Positions 14,747 to 24,327 of a DNA stretch of 61,457 nt are shown in pieces. Position numbers and translations under genes: made by a program. The notes below the pieces were generated by a model, which was not told where the DNA came from, ran no database searches, and saw only the letters and a list, made by a program, of their open reading frames with translations. The DNA comes from Enterobacter sp. (GTDB taxonomy: Bacteria; Pseudomonadota; Gammaproteobacteria; Enterobacterales; Enterobacteriaceae), in contig JALCNW010000019.1 of assembly GCA_022649305.1 (NCBI GenBank), positions 1 to 61,457 on the forward strand. Reading direction: 5' to 3'. Each line of letters opens with the position of its first letter. Within the stretch, counting starts at the first letter, position 1.

Positions 14747-15259
14747 TCAGTAATAATTAATCATAAACGTCGCATCAGCGTCCGCACGACCTGGCTCAGG
14801 ATTATCCGCCGTCGCAATATAATTAGCATAGAACGACAATGTCGCATTACCTTGCGTATCGACTTTTACGTCCTTACTGGCCTGCTGTAATGGCAGACGC
14901 AATTTATCGCGATCGCGAATTTCTACCGCAACATTGCTCGCCTGACTGGCATCGTTTAGCGCCAAAAGTTCGCTATTGGCCTCGCTCGCTTTCCCCGAGA
15001 AGGTAATCGAGGCTGCCCCCGGCGGACATCCTGTCAATTTCAACGTGAAGGGCATCGATTGGGTAGTGCTGCCCGTCGTTTTGAGCTGCTTCGTGGGCCA
15101 GGTTCCCAGCGTTACTGATTTAGCGCTGTCGCCCGCTTCAACCACGCAGGTGAAGTCAACAATGTTGCCATACAGTTCAATATTGATTTCGCCCAGTGGC
15201 GTCGCCGCCAGCGTATAGGCTGGCAGCAGAGACGCGGCGATGAAAAGTAGATTACGCAT
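14747..15259 (-). CDS. fimF: FimF minor fimbrial subunit/adaptor
   Basis: The protein has 170 residues with a signal peptide (MRNLLFIAASLLPAYTLA, then ATPLG) and a chaperone-usher pilin fold: Cys in VDFTCVVEAGDS, paired Cys in LKLTGCPPGAAS, and the C-terminal beta strand DADATFMINYY with penultimate Tyr used in donor-strand exchange. It is the last gene of the fim operon, ten bases after fimH, as in Salmonella. FimF adapts the FimH tip to the rod. Confidence 0.9.
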   Translation of the reverse strand: MRNLLFIAASLLPAYTLAATPLGEINIELYGNIVDFTCVVEAGDSAKSVTLGTWPTKQLKTTGSTTQSMPFTLKLTGCPPGAASITFSGKASEANSELLALNDASQASNVAVEIRDRDKLRLPLQQASKDVKVDTQGNATLSFYANYIATADNPEPGRADADATFMINYY

Positions 15260-15268
15260 CGCGGTTCC

Positions 15269-16276
15269 TTAGTCGTAATCCACGCGCAAATAGCCGCGTG
15301 AGGTAAAACGTCCTTCGCTCGGTTTATTGCCGGTAATGCTCACCGGCCACGCGCTAATCCCCACCTGCGCCGAGGCGTTATCATCCAGGCGGAAGGGTAT
15401 TTTGCTGGCAAGATTATTCGGCGTCAGCGGCGTACCACTTTGATTAGCGACGATAAAACCTAAATCCGGATTATCAGACACCAGCGCATTGCCTTGCACT
15501 TTTTCCGATTCAATACGCATGGTCAGATAGGCGTTGGCTTCGACGTTAGTGCATTTAATGCCGATGGTCTGGCTCTTAGGCTGCACGCTCTGCGGACGAT
15601 TCCCGGCCCCGGCCTGGCTAAACATCGACGCACCGATATCGCCAAAGTCAAACTCCACCACCGTCCCCGCATTGATGGCGCAGCTTTGCGGCACCTGGAT
15701 CGTGCCGCTGTAGCTGATGGTATAAACCGGCGAACTGAGCGGGTCAGAAGATGTCGTGGTGACATACACGCGGAACATGGTTTGACGGGGGATTTCGACC
15801 ATATTGATAAAACGCCGCGTCACTTTAAGTCGAAACACCAGGTTGGAGTCCTTTACGCCAAACGGCTTATTTTTCGAGACGTTAGGGTGGCTCCCCATCT
15901 GGATAAAGCTTTGCGGAGGATAAAACACCCCCGCGTAGCTGTCGGTAATTTTCATCGCCCCGTCGAGATAGTCATTCAGCTTAAGATATTTGTAATTATC
16001 CACGGTGTTGGTCACCGTAAAATCCGTCACGTAGCTACGCTTGGTGGTGTTACCGGACGTCCCTTTCGGGCATACCGCGTTCACTCCGACCCACTGTGAC
16101 TTTTCGCTGAGCGTCACAATCTGTCCAACCTGGTTATTGGAGCTATTAAATTTGTCCGTCAGGTCGTAATAAACATCGGTCGGCACACCATTTTCGTTAA
16201 CGCAGACGCTGGCCAGCGCCTGCGCAGCTGGCAGCACCATCAAAAGTGCGCCAGTCAAATATCGCGGGTTAATCAC
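15269..16276 (-). CDS. fimH: FimH tip adhesin
   Basis: The protein has 335 residues if started at GTG 16276 ([20 protein letters not shown], signal peptide, then [10 protein letters not shown]). The GTG overlaps the fimD stop (GTGATTAA) and has AAGGAG eight bases upstream. An N-terminal lectin domain ([33 protein letters not shown]) is followed by [20 protein letters not shown] and a pilin domain with the ending [10 protein letters not shown]. It follows the Salmonella FimH pattern rather than E. coli FimH. It binds mannosylated glycoproteins on host cells. Confidence 0.92.
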   Translation of the reverse strand: MINPRYLTGALLMVLPAAQALASVCVNENGVPTDVYYDLTDKFNSSNNQVGQIVTLSEKSQWVGVNAVCPKGTSGNTTKRSYVTDFTVTNTVDNYKYLKLNDYLDGAMKITDSYAGVFYPPQSFIQMGSHPNVSKNKPFGVKDSNLVFRLKVTRRFINMVEIPRQTMFRVYVTTTSSDPLSSPVYTISYSGTIQVPQSCAINAGTVVEFDFGDIGASMFSQAGAGNRPQSVQPKSQTIGIKCTNVEANAYLTMRIESEKVQGNALVSDNPDLGFIVANQSGTPLTPNNLASKIPFRLDDNASAQVGISAWPVSITGNKPSEGRFTSRGYLRVDYD

Positions 16277-18857
16277 AGCGTAGCTCCTTAAGCGTGATCG
16301 CCTGTTGCAGGCTTTTTTCTGGCAGGGTGTAGGACGCCCGGCATTGCGAATTCGCCCCATTTCCCCACTGAATCAACAGCTCACCGGCAAGCGGGAGTCC
16401 GCTCAGGTAAATCTGTCCGTCATCACCAACCATACTGGTCACGCCACTTTGGGTTTCACGTACCACCGCACCAAACGGTACGGGCTGATTGCCGCGTTTG
16501 ACGGTCAGCAATGCGCGCACGCCGATACGGGTATCGAAGCTGGCACGTACCAGCGCACCTTTGGTGGGCACCACGCTACTGACGTTATTTTCGATATCGG
16601 TATTGTTGCTCATGGTGTTGGTATCCAGCGCCACGCGGTTATAGCGATATACCGTGGCGTACGGCATGACCGCATAGCCACGCCAGTCGGTTTTTACCCC
16701 GGTCTGGTTTTCGATGCTCACGCCCGATGCGCCTGGCGCTTTGATCAATACGTTGGTGTCGCCCAGCGGCTGGCCTAACGTAATGCCGTCCGCATGGCCC
16801 ACCACGCCGCCTGACATTTGCCAGTTAAGATCGTGTTGGTTGCGAGAATAGTTGTATCCCGCGCCCAGCGTGCCGTAGGTCGCTTGCCAGTTGGCGCTGG
16901 CGCTTCCGCTCGCTCCATTGCTGCTGGTATGGCCCTGAGTCACGCTGTAGTTGAGGTTACGATCGTCGAGCAATGTGCCGCTGACTCCGGTCTGCCAGCT
17001 ATTTTCGCCATCGCTATTACGGCTGGCAGAAGCCGTGGCATAGGCGCGATCGAACGCGCTGTCACGACGATATCCGTGACGGGAAAACAGGCTGAAGGGT
17101 ATCGAGACGTTAAATGAGGCAATTCTGTCGGTGCCGCTAATGCCGACCGCCTGATTCCAGGACCATGACACGGAGTAGCTGATCCCCTGCAAACCACCCG
17201 CGTAGCCCAGCTGATACCAGATATTGGAATCGCTGGTGCCCCAGTAGGTCTGTTCGCTACCGGAAACGTAAAGCGAGCCGTAGTCACCGAGCGACTGGGA
17301 AATATTGACCTGGAATCGCCCTTTTTTATTCCACGTCAGGTTGTGATAGCTCTGCACATCCGGTACGCCGTCATCGTCTTTACTGTCGCCGTACTGATAG
17401 CCTTCCATCGAGTTCCACGCCACATCGTCAAGGGTGTAAAACCCTTTGGTAGAATAGCGATAGCCCAGAAGCTGGAAGTTGGTGCCAAAACCATTCAGCG
17501 ATTTGGCATAAAGGAAACGCAAAGATTGCCCTTCGTGGCGGCTGTCATCAGCCAGTTGGCTGCGGGCATGGGTGAAATCAAGGGAGACCGCTCCCCAGTC
17601 GCCCAGGTTTTTACCCGCCCCGATGGCGAGCGCGGTATAGCGTGAGGCTAACTGTGTACCACCGTACAGCGTGTAGCCATCAGCTATCCCGGCAATGAGG
17701 GTACCCTGCGTGAAGAACGGCGTGTCCTGCTCGCTGTTGCCGCTGCGGTAATCCCCGGCCACCAGATCGTATTTCAGACGACCTTCACGCTGGAGTAGCG
17801 GCACAGTGGAATACGGCATGGTATATCGCTGCTGACTACCGTCCTTCTCTTCGACCGTCACTTCCAGGTCACCGCTTGACGATGTTGGGTTCAGGTCGCT
17901 AATCGCAAACGCTCCGGCCTGAACATAGCTCTGATAAATGACGTACCCGTTCTGGCGGATAACGACCTTCGCGGGCGTACGGGCGATACCGCGCACGGTA
18001 GGTGCGTATCCCTGCATGCTGTCCGGATACATACTGTCGGAGGAGAAAAGACGCCCACCGCGAAAACCGATGCTGTCAAAGACGTCATTACCCGTGTTGC
18101 TGTCACCCAGTACCAATTCGCTTTTCAGCGGGATAACCGTGCGCTGCGCCCAGGTGCCAATGTTTTGCCAGCTGCTATGGCGCTCGCCGTTGCCGCTGGT
18201 GTAGCGCCACGCGCCGTTGTTGCGCAGTCGCCAGGCACCGTAGTTCAGTCCACTTTGCAGGTTCAGATAATAACTGTCGTCGTCACTGCCCCGATTGCCG
18301 GTAAAGCTGTAGTTGACCAGCGCAGCCGGGATGCCTTCGTCCCACTGATCGGGTGGAATATACCCGCGCGCGCTATTTTGCATCGCCACCTGCGGCAGGT
18401 TAATACCCAGACGCAAAGAGGCAAAGTCGAAGACGATTTCCGTTCCCGGAATGGCAGTGCTGACCGGAATACAGCTTGCACCTGAATACTGAGCCAGATC
18501 GGGGAACGCGCTGATGTTAACGCCAAAACGTTCCAGCATCCCGTGGGTAATACAGGGTGCAAGCCCACCAGCGGCAGGCGCAGCAGACTCTTTTGCTTCT
18601 TCAAACTGCACGTCCTGAGTACCGAGAAACTCGTCGTTACGCCAGACATCCACGCGATAGGTTCCCGGAGCCTGCTGATGCCCTTTTTCAAAACGTGACA
18701 AATCCGCCACGCTGGCGGCATCGTCAGACAAGAAGCCCGGATTGAAATAACTTTCCCCCCACCCAATCTGCGGCCATAGCGCTGCCAGTAACGCCAGCGC
18801 CAGTGGACAGGGCGAATAAGGGAGTCGATAAGTGCTCATAGCCCCGGCTCTTTTCAC
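16269..18857 (-). CDS. fimD: FimD outer-membrane usher
   Basis: The protein has 862 residues from GTG at 18857 (overlapping the fimC stop as GTGA); an ATG at 18839 follows and fits a signal peptide equally well ([20 protein letters not shown]). The mature N-domain starts [20 protein letters not shown], followed by the 24-strand barrel with plug, and C-terminal domains ending with [25 protein letters not shown] and [13 protein letters not shown] are usher hallmarks. It receives chaperone-subunit complexes from FimC and assembles the pilus. Confidence 0.96.
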   Translation of the reverse strand: MKRAGAMSTYRLPYSPCPLALALLAALWPQIGWGESYFNPGFLSDDAASVADLSRFEKGHQQAPGTYRVDVWRNDEFLGTQDVQFEEAKESAAPAAGGLAPCITHGMLERFGVNISAFPDLAQYSGASCIPVSTAIPGTEIVFDFASLRLGINLPQVAMQNSARGYIPPDQWDEGIPAALVNYSFTGNRGSDDDSYYLNLQSGLNYGAWRLRNNGAWRYTSGNGERHSSWQNIGTWAQRTVIPLKSELVLGDSNTGNDVFDSIGFRGGRLFSSDSMYPDSMQGYAPTVRGIARTPAKVVIRQNGYVIYQSYVQAGAFAISDLNPTSSSGDLEVTVEEKDGSQQRYTMPYSTVPLLQREGRLKYDLVAGDYRSGNSEQDTPFFTQGTLIAGIADGYTLYGGTQLASRYTALAIGAGKNLGDWGAVSLDFTHARSQLADDSRHEGQSLRFLYAKSLNGFGTNFQLLGYRYSTKGFYTLDDVAWNSMEGYQYGDSKDDDGVPDVQSYHNLTWNKKGRFQVNISQSLGDYGSLYVSGSEQTYWGTSDSNIWYQLGYAGGLQGISYSVSWSWNQAVGISGTDRIASFNVSIPFSLFSRHGYRRDSAFDRAYATASASRNSDGENSWQTGVSGTLLDDRNLNYSVTQGHTSSNGASGSASANWQATYGTLGAGYNYSRNQHDLNWQMSGGVVGHADGITLGQPLGDTNVLIKAPGASGVSIENQTGVKTDWRGYAVMPYATVYRYNRVALDTNTMSNNTDIENNVSSVVPTKGALVRASFDTRIGVRALLTVKRGNQPVPFGAVVRETQSGVTSMVGDDGQIYLSGLPLAGELLIQWGNGANSQCRASYTLPEKSLQQAITLKELRCD

Positions 18858-19546
18858 AATTTGACGCTACGCGCCGGAGTAATCGCGCCATAGTCGTTCA
18901 CGCTCTGCCAGGAAAGCATGCCGCTCGCGCCGACCGGCAGCGTCTGTTGTGCCGAGTTCTTGGGTGCGATCATGATATTTTCCAGCTTCTGCGCACCGAG
19001 CTGTAGGTTCACCAGCGTGACGTAATACGGAGAGGCATTGCTGATTTTTAAATGGTTGCCTGCTCGCTCAAATCGCAGATGTGAAAGCGCCTCTTCCGGC
19101 TGCATCGCCAGATTTTGTGGGCGCACGAAGAGTTTGATACGTGACAAAATCGCCAGTTGCAGTACGTTTTTACCCTCCAGATTCGCTTTGTTCACCGAAG
19201 GAATCGCCTTCACGTTCATAAAGAACAAGGATTCGCGATCGACAGGCAGCGCTGGACCGGCATAAATAATGCGGAGCGTATTTTCGCTGTCCGGCTCGCT
19301 GACAAACAGCGGCGGCGTGACGGCAAAGGTTTTTTCTTTTTGCCCACGATCGTTATCAATCCACGCGTTAATTAAATAACGCTCCTGATTGTTACTGTTG
19401 GTGATCGCAAGCGAGGTCTGTTTAGCATCGGCAGGATAAATAACGCGCGTCGCCCCCAGCGCAATCCCGCCGGATGCACTCACGGGCAGGGAAATCATCA
19501 TTAAAATAAGTGAAACTACCAAACCTGGTTTAAATAGGGTGTTCAT
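18854..19546 (-). CDS. fimC: FimC periplasmic pilus chaperone
   Basis: The protein has 230 residues with a signal peptide ([19 protein letters not shown]) and PapD-like domain structure: [20 protein letters not shown], the conserved [12 protein letters not shown] and [26 protein letters not shown], and a C-terminal domain [13 protein letters not shown]. It delivers subunits to FimD by donor-strand complementation. It is followed directly by fimD with overlapping stop/start. Confidence 0.95.
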   Translation of the reverse strand: MNTLFKPGLVVSLILMMISLPVSASGGIALGATRVIYPADAKQTSLAITNSNNQERYLINAWIDNDRGQKEKTFAVTPPLFVSEPDSENTLRIIYAGPALPVDRESLFFMNVKAIPSVNKANLEGKNVLQLAILSRIKLFVRPQNLAMQPEEALSHLRFERAGNHLKISNASPYYVTLVNLQLGAQKLENIMIAPKNSAQQTLPVGASGMLSWQSVNDYGAITPARSVKL

Positions 19547-19589
19547 CGCAACAATACCTTTAATAATGTGTTCGCAGGTGTGTACGGCG

Positions 19590-20135
19590 CTACGGATAAA
19601 TTAAGGTGAACCAGACATCCGACTGAATATTGCCCGGCATAAGATGTTCGGAAATAACCCGGTAGCGAGCGCTAAAGTGCATAACCAGTTCGCTGGTATT
19701 GACAGGCAGCCTGCTTGCGGCAGTCGCATTAGGGATAATCTGGCGCTGCTCGGTATCAAATAATGCCAGCCCAACACCGCTATTCACGGTGGTGCCACCC
19801 GGGCGCGATGTGGCTAAAAATACCTGCGGATCTTCAGCAGGTGTGACGCCCTGAAACATGATGCCCACGGTGCGGGAGACATCCACGCTGCAATCCACAA
19901 GACGCAACGTAAAGGGCACATTAACCGTTGAAAAACTGCCTACGCCAGAAAAGGAGTTAGTGCGATATTGTCCCATCTCAACGCGCAGATTCTGACTATC
20001 AGGAGCAACAACACAGCCGCCGTTGACCAGCTCGCCTTTGATATGTACTTTTCCGCCATCTACCACCACGGTATGCGCCATCACCGACGGCACGGCAACG
20101 AGCGTCAGCAGAAACAGAATCCCTTTGCTGGTCAT
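19590..20135 (-). CDS. fimI: FimI minor fimbrial subunit
   Basis: The protein has 181 residues with a signal peptide ([15 protein letters not shown]) and a mature start [20 protein letters not shown], strikingly like FimA ([16 protein letters not shown]). Cys pair in GGCVVAPDS and [10 protein letters not shown]-terminal strand [11 protein letters not shown]. In E. coli FimI anchors or ends the pilus rod; the Salmonella role is less clear. It is 65 bases downstream of fimA, beyond a hairpin. Confidence 0.9.
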   Translation of the reverse strand: MTSKGILFLLTLVAVPSVMAHTVVVDGGKVHIKGELVNGGCVVAPDSQNLRVEMGQYRTNSFSGVGSFSTVNVPFTLRLVDCSVDVSRTVGIMFQGVTPAEDPQVFLATSRPGGTTVNSGVGLALFDTEQRQIIPNATAASRLPVNTSELVMHFSARYRVISEHLMPGNIQSDVWFTLIYP

Positions 20136-20161
20136 CCTCGTCCCTCAGTTTCGCGTAATTG

Positions 20162-20179
20162 GGCCTCTTCCCTGAGGCC
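20162..20179 (-). terminator. Hairpin between fimA and fimI (attenuator)
   Basis: GGCCTC (20162-20167) and GAGGCC (20174-20179) with a six-base loop lie between the fimA stop and fimI start. There is no T run, so it is more likely to stabilise the fimA message or to lower transcription into fimI, giving the excess of rod subunit usual in pilus operons. Inferred from position. Confidence 0.5.
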
Positions 20180-20200
20180 ACTTTCATCCGTGAAAAAGGC

Positions 20201-20761
20201 TTATTCGTATTTCATTACGAAGGTTGCATCGGCGTTTGCCTGACCAGGGGTTGTGGTCGCTGCCGTGGCTTTGTAACGCGCGGTGAAGTTCAGCGTGTTG
20301 GAGCCTTCAATCAGATTTTTAGCAGCAGAGAAGCTTGCGCCGTCTGGCGTCAGCGTGGTGGAAGTGCTGTCCAGAATCTCGATACCCACACCCTGTGCGG
20401 TGTTATCGTTGTCGCCTGAAGTCACTGCCAGCAGGGTTTTGTCGGTCGCGTCGATCTGACCGGTAAACGCTACCGCGGCGGTTTTTGCCACAGCCGGGTC
20501 GCAATCATTCAGCACGATGGTGAAGGGAATATTTGACGTGGTGTCGCCTACTTTGGTGAATTTCGCCGTGCGATATTGACCCAGGGTGACAGTCTGCTCG
20601 GAAGAAGCGGTATTAACGGAGCACGCTGCGTTAACTAATTCACCTTTAAAATGAACGGTACCACCATTTACAGAAACCGGAGTTGGATCTTCTGCATGTG
20701 CGGCACTTGCGACCAGTACCAGAGAAGCAATAACGGTAGAAGCAATATTGCTGAGTTTCAT
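20201..20761 (-). CDS. fimA: FimA major type 1 fimbrial subunit
   Basis: The protein has 186 residues. It has a signal peptide ([20 protein letters not shown], then AHAEDPTPV), mature [20 protein letters not shown], with the second Cys in IVLNDCDPA, and the penultimate-Tyr ending [12 protein letters not shown]. These are the hallmarks of a chaperone-usher major pilin. It is the first gene of the operon and is preceded by about 320 bases of A+T-rich regulatory DNA shared with folD. FimZ and FimY are the expected activators. Confidence 0.95.
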   Translation of the reverse strand: MKLSNIASTVIASLVLVASAAHAEDPTPVSVNGGTVHFKGELVNAACSVNTASSEQTVTLGQYRTAKFTKVGDTTSNIPFTIVLNDCDPAVAKTAAVAFTGQIDATDKTLLAVTSGDNDNTAQGVGIEILDSTSTTLTPDGASFSAAKNLIEGSNTLNFTARYKATAATTTPGQANADATFVMKYE

Positions 20762-21081
20762 GTCTATTCCTTTAAAATGTAAAAAGCCCTTCCCGCGTTA
20801 ATCGGGAATAAAGAAAAATACTTCAATCACTGAATTGAAGACTTATTTTGGAGAACACAAAGTAGCCGAATATTACATTTTAAAATATGTCAAAACACTG
20901 TGACTTTGCCTGGTAACATCCTAATCGACCCTAGGAAAAGACCCGATAAAGCGCAGGGCCTTAGGCAGCAATGAAACGTTCGCAGTGGAAATGTCGCAAT
21001 GGGTGACTGACAGCGGCCCTCGCTTCTGACAAAATATAGGCAATCCCCCTTTTAAACGTTACAGACGGAATCCTCTCTCTG
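20762..21081. promoter_or_regulatory. Divergent fimA / folD control region
   Basis: The fimA side is A+T-rich with TTGACA on the - strand at about 20898-20893, but no well-spaced -10, as expected for an activator-dependent promoter. No inverted repeats of the invertible fimS type and no recombinase gene are seen, so control is by FimZ/FimY rather than phase inversion. The folD side carries TATAGG at about 21035. Exact start points cannot be fixed. Confidence 0.5.
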
Positions 21082-21948
21082 ATGGCAGCAAAGATTATTG
21101 ACGGTAAAACGATTGCGCAGCAGGTACGCTCTGAGGTCGCGGAAAAAGTGAAGGCGCGTACAGCCGCCGGAAAACGCGCTCCAGGGTTGGCCGTTGTGCT
21201 GGTTGGCAGCAACCCGGCATCGCAAATTTATGTCGGCAGTAAACGCAAAGCGTGTGAAGAGGTAGGGTTCGTCTCCCGCTCCTACGATCTGCCAGAAACC
21301 ACCAGCGAAGCAGAACTGCTTGAGCTGATTGATACCCTGAACGCCGACGATGTTATAGACGGTATTCTGGTGCAATTGCCGCTGCCCGCGGGCATCGACA
21401 ATGTGAAAGTATTGGAACGCATTGCGCCAGACAAAGACGTGGATGGTTTCCATCCGTACAACGTCGGTCGCCTGTGCCAGCGGGCGCCGCGCCTGCGCCC
21501 GTGTACCCCGCGCGGCATCGTGACGCTGCTGGAGCGCTACAACATCGACACTTACGGCCTGAACGCCGTGGTGATCGGCGCATCCAATATCGTTGGTCGC
21601 CCGATGAGCATGGAGCTGTTGCTGGCAGGTTGCACCACCACGGTCACTCACCGCTTTACTAAAAATTTGCGCCACCACGTTGAAAACGCCGACCTGTTAA
21701 TCGTGGCCGTCGGTAAACCGGGCTTTATTCCGGGCGAGTGGATCAAAGAAGGTGCGATTGTCGTGGACGTGGGCATTAACCGTCTGGAAAATGGCAAAGT
21801 AGTGGGCGACGTGGTGTACGAAGACGCGGCAGCACGCGCGTCGTATATCACACCCGTACCGGGTGGCGTGGGTCCAATGACCGTCGCCACTTTGATTGAG
21901 AACACTTTGCAGGCATGCGAAGAGTATCACGACGTAGAGGAAGCGTAA
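21082..21948 (+). CDS. folD: FolD bifunctional methylenetetrahydrofolate dehydrogenase/cyclohydrolase
   Basis: The protein has 288 residues, as in E. coli. It interconverts 5,10-methylene- and 10-formyl-tetrahydrofolate with NADP. Seen are [20 protein letters not shown] (catalytic Tyr and Lys), [21 protein letters not shown] and [20 protein letters not shown] of the nucleotide site, and [17 protein letters not shown] near the C-terminus. ybcJ follows with one base between stop and start. Confidence 0.97.
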   Translation: MAAKIIDGKTIAQQVRSEVAEKVKARTAAGKRAPGLAVVLVGSNPASQIYVGSKRKACEEVGFVSRSYDLPETTSEAELLELIDTLNADDVIDGILVQLPLPAGIDNVKVLERIAPDKDVDGFHPYNVGRLCQRAPRLRPCTPRGIVTLLERYNIDTYGLNAVVIGASNIVGRPMSMELLLAGCTTTVTHRFTKNLRHHVENADLLIVAVGKPGFIPGEWIKEGAIVVDVGINRLENGKVVGDVVYEDAAARASYITPVPGGVGPMTVATLIENTLQACEEYHDVEEA

Positions 21949-21949
21949 G

Positions 21950-22162
21950 ATGGCAACATTTTCATTAGGTAAACACCCGCACGTAGAGCTGTGCGATCTG
22001 CTGAAGCTGGAAGGCTGGAGCGAAAGCGGCGCACAGGCCAAAATTTTCATTGCTGATGGCCTGGTTAAGGTCGATGGCGTGATTGAAACCCGCAAGCGCT
22101 GCAAAATTCTCGCCGGACAGACGGTGACTTTCGGCCAGCAGAGCATAACCGTAACCGCATAA
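21950..22162 (+). CDS. ybcJ: YbcJ S4-like RNA-binding protein
   Basis: The protein has 70 residues, the family length. It is a single S4-like domain: LCDLLKLEGWSESGAQAKIF, then IADGLVKVDGVIETRKRCKI. It binds structured RNA, possibly in ribosome metabolism; the exact role is unproven. It is co-transcribed with folD, as in E. coli where the two are adjacent. Confidence 0.93.
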   Translation: MATFSLGKHPHVELCDLLKLEGWSESGAQAKIFIADGLVKVDGVIETRKRCKILAGQTVTFGQQSITVTA

Positions 22163-22379
22163 ACCTTTCTCAAAAGCCCGGTAGCACTCACGCCATCGGG
22201 CCATACGCCTCTGTTTTATCCTCTTAACTATTCCGCTAACAAATAGAACCACCAAAATTAATCTCAATACGCTGTGAGATTTATTTAACTCATAAAAACA
22301 TGGGAGTGAGTTATTTTCCCCTGGAAAGATCCGTCATCAAATGTGTTTTTTAGTTGGGTCTGCATAATATAATTTGGCG

Positions 22380-22528
22380 CATGGGGAGGTCTTGTTAGAT
22401 ATCTCCTTGATGTTCAGTCTGGCAAGGCTGGGGACGTTATTTCACAGTAGATCATCGGTCATTGAAGAAGTAACGGGTTCGACTGCGCAGGTTAAAAGGG
22501 TTCATGCATCCGCATGAACCCTTTGTCC
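22380..22528 (+). ncRNA. Candidate small RNA or leader upstream of the PTS gene
   Basis: TATAAT at 22368-22373 (extended by TG upstream) is followed by about 150 bases ending in a strong hairpin: AAAGGGTTCATGC (22495-22507), loop ATCC, GCATGAACCCTTT (22512-22524). A 35-codon frame (ATG 22410 to TGA 22517, MFSLARLGTLFHSRSSVIEE) ends inside the hairpin but has no clear ribosome site. The -35 is poor. It could be an independent sRNA or the end of a ybcJ transcript. The remaining 22163-22740 gap shows only the operators listed next. Confidence 0.4.
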
Positions 22529-22667
22529 TGAAGAGGTTTCCCCTTCCCCTGCCACGTTAATCCTCACTTCCATCACGGTTAATTATCGATCAACTTCAAA
22601 TAATCACTATTTCATCTGTCGAAATGTGAAAATTAAGTTGCACGTTTTTCACGCTTTCCTCACGATA

Positions 22668-22697
22668 AGTAGAACGTTCTACTAAAACGTTCTACTT
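22668..22697. promoter_or_regulatory. MalI/LacI-type operators before the PTS gene
   Basis: AGTAGAACGTTCTACT (22668-22683) is a perfect 16-base palindrome, followed after four bases by ACGTTCTACTT (22687-22697), a second half or complete degenerate site. The core AACGTT is the same as in MalI sites of E. coli (GATAAAACGTTTTATC). TACAAT at 22697-22702 may be the -10 of the PTS promoter, so occupancy would block transcription. The likely binder is the LacI-type regulator at 24328-25344. Confidence 0.75.
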
Positions 22698-22740
22698 ACA
22701 ATAACAGCGCCAAAAAAAGCGCTACTCGGGGGAAATCAGC

Positions 22741-24240
22741 ATGGGTCTGATATCAGGATTTGTTAAATCGTTGTCTAAGTTATCGATGATTGGTCGCGCA
22801 TTAATGCTGCCAATTTCACTGCTTCCTGCTGCGGGCCTGCTGTTGGCCTTTGGCGATAAATTCCATATGCCTCTGATGATGAACGCGGGCGGCGTTATCT
22901 TTGATAACCTGCCGATGCTGTTCGCGATTGGCTCGGCCGTTGGTCTGGCGTCAGAGTCAGGCATTGCCGCGCTGTCGGCGGCGGTGTCGGTCTTTGTCAC
23001 CAACATTACCATCAGCACCGTGCTGACCATCACGCCAGAGATGGCGTCTCAGGGCGGTAAGTACGCCATGGTTGTAGGCATTCCCACGCTACAGATGGGC
23101 GTCTTTGGCGGCCTGATCTGCGGTATTCTTGCCGCCTGGTGCTATAACCGTTTCCATACCTTGCAGCTGCCGGAGTTCCTCGGCTTCTTCTCTGGTAAAC
23201 GCTTCGTCGCCATTGCCACCGCGTTTCTGTCGTTTATCCTTGGTCTGCTGCTGCCCTACGTCTGGCAGCATATTCAATCCGGGATCGATGCCCTTTCCGT
23301 GGTGGTTAACGGCGATAACCAGGCCGCCTCAACCTTTATCTTTGGCCTGGTCGAACGCGCGTTAATCCCGTTGGGGCTACATCACATCTGGTATCCGTCC
23401 TTCTGGTACTCGTTTGGTGACTACACCACTCAGGCAGGCCAGGTGATCCACGGCGATCAGACTATCTGGTTCAAAATGCTGGAAGAAGGGGTGAAATCCT
23501 TTAGCAGCGATACTTACCAGAATGCCGGTAAGTTCATGCAGGGCGAATTCCCGCTGATGCTGTTTGCACTGCCAGCCGCTTGTCTGGCGATGTATCACGA
23601 AGCGCATACCAAAAATAAGAAAATTGCTGCCGGTATTCTGTTCTCTGCGGCGTTGACCTGCTTCCTGACGGGGATCACCGAGCCGGTTGAGTTTACCTTT
23701 ATCTTCGTGGCACCAATCCTTTACGTCTTTAACGCCATCATGGCGGGCCTGGCATATATGACCATGTATCTATTGCATGCCCACATTGCCAAATCGTTCT
23801 CCGCCGGGTTTATCGACTATCTGTCATTCGGTATTCTGCCGTCGTTTAACGGCTATCAAACTAACTTCCTGAGCGCCGTGATCATCGGTATCCCGATGGC
23901 GTTGATTTACTACTTCACCTTCCGTTTCGTGATTCGTCGTTTCGATGTCAAAACGCCGGGCCGTACAGAAGTCACTGCCACAACGGACAATAAATCAGAT
24001 ACCGAACTCGCCACGGAGATCATCGGGTTGTTGGGTGGCGCGAAGAACATCGACTCAGTTGGGTCCTGCATCACCCGTCTGCGTCTGGAAGTCGCAAAAA
24101 GTGATGTTGTCGATAAAGATGGCCTCAATGGTCTGGGTGCTCGCGGCGTGGTCTTCGTCGGAGACAATGGAATCCAGGTGATTTTCGGTGCCAGAGCACA
24201 GTTTATCGCCCAAACCATGTCCACCATGATCGGCAAATAA
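22741..24240 (+). CDS. PTS glucose/maltose-family EIICB permease (MalX-like)
   Basis: The protein has 499 residues with an N-terminal EIIC domain of about ten membrane segments (start MGLISGFVKSLSKLSMIGRA; substrate-site motif GITEPVEFTFIFVAP) and a C-terminal EIIB domain, with the phosphocysteine Cys443 in SVGSCITRLRLEV and GARGVVFVGDNGIQVIFG. No EIIA, so it would use Crr. E. coli MalX (530 residues) is the closest thing I know; the sugar is not determined. The adjacent LacI-type gene and operator suggest substrate-induced expression. No hydrolase gene follows, unlike malY in E. coli. Confidence 0.88.
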   Translation: MGLISGFVKSLSKLSMIGRALMLPISLLPAAGLLLAFGDKFHMPLMMNAGGVIFDNLPMLFAIGSAVGLASESGIAALSAAVSVFVTNITISTVLTITPEMASQGGKYAMVVGIPTLQMGVFGGLICGILAAWCYNRFHTLQLPEFLGFFSGKRFVAIATAFLSFILGLLLPYVWQHIQSGIDALSVVVNGDNQAASTFIFGLVERALIPLGLHHIWYPSFWYSFGDYTTQAGQVIHGDQTIWFKMLEEGVKSFSSDTYQNAGKFMQGEFPLMLFALPAACLAMYHEAHTKNKKIAAGILFSAALTCFLTGITEPVEFTFIFVAPILYVFNAIMAGLAYMTMYLLHAHIAKSFSAGFIDYLSFGILPSFNGYQTNFLSAVIIGIPMALIYYFTFRFVIRRFDVKTPGRTEVTATTDNKSDTELATEIIGLLGGAKNIDSVGSCITRLRLEVAKSDVVDKDGLNGLGARGVVFVGDNGIQVIFGARAQFIAQTMSTMIGK

Positions 24241-24249
24241 TAAGATGTC

Positions 24250-24290
24250 TGGCAAACACGTCTCCTGTACTCTGGGAAACGTGTTTGCCA
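24250..24290 (+). terminator. Hairpin between PTS gene and regulator
   Basis: TGGCAAACACGT (24250-24261) pairs perfectly with ACGTGTTTGCCA (24279-24290), with a 17-base loop. No T tract follows. It lies right after the PTS stop and may reduce read-through into the regulator gene or protect the PTS message. Confidence 0.5.
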
Positions 24291-24327
24291 TATCAGGCTG
24301 ATAATTGAGAAATTTCAGGGAGCGGGT

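Noticed and set aside
20762..21081. Invertible fimS-type switch
   Set aside because: No flanking inverted repeats were found and there are no fimB/fimE-type recombinase genes in the fim locus.
22621..22665. CRP site upstream of the PTS gene
   Set aside because: TGTGA and TTGCAC/TCACG half-sites are present but spacing is wrong by one or more bases for a CRP palindrome.
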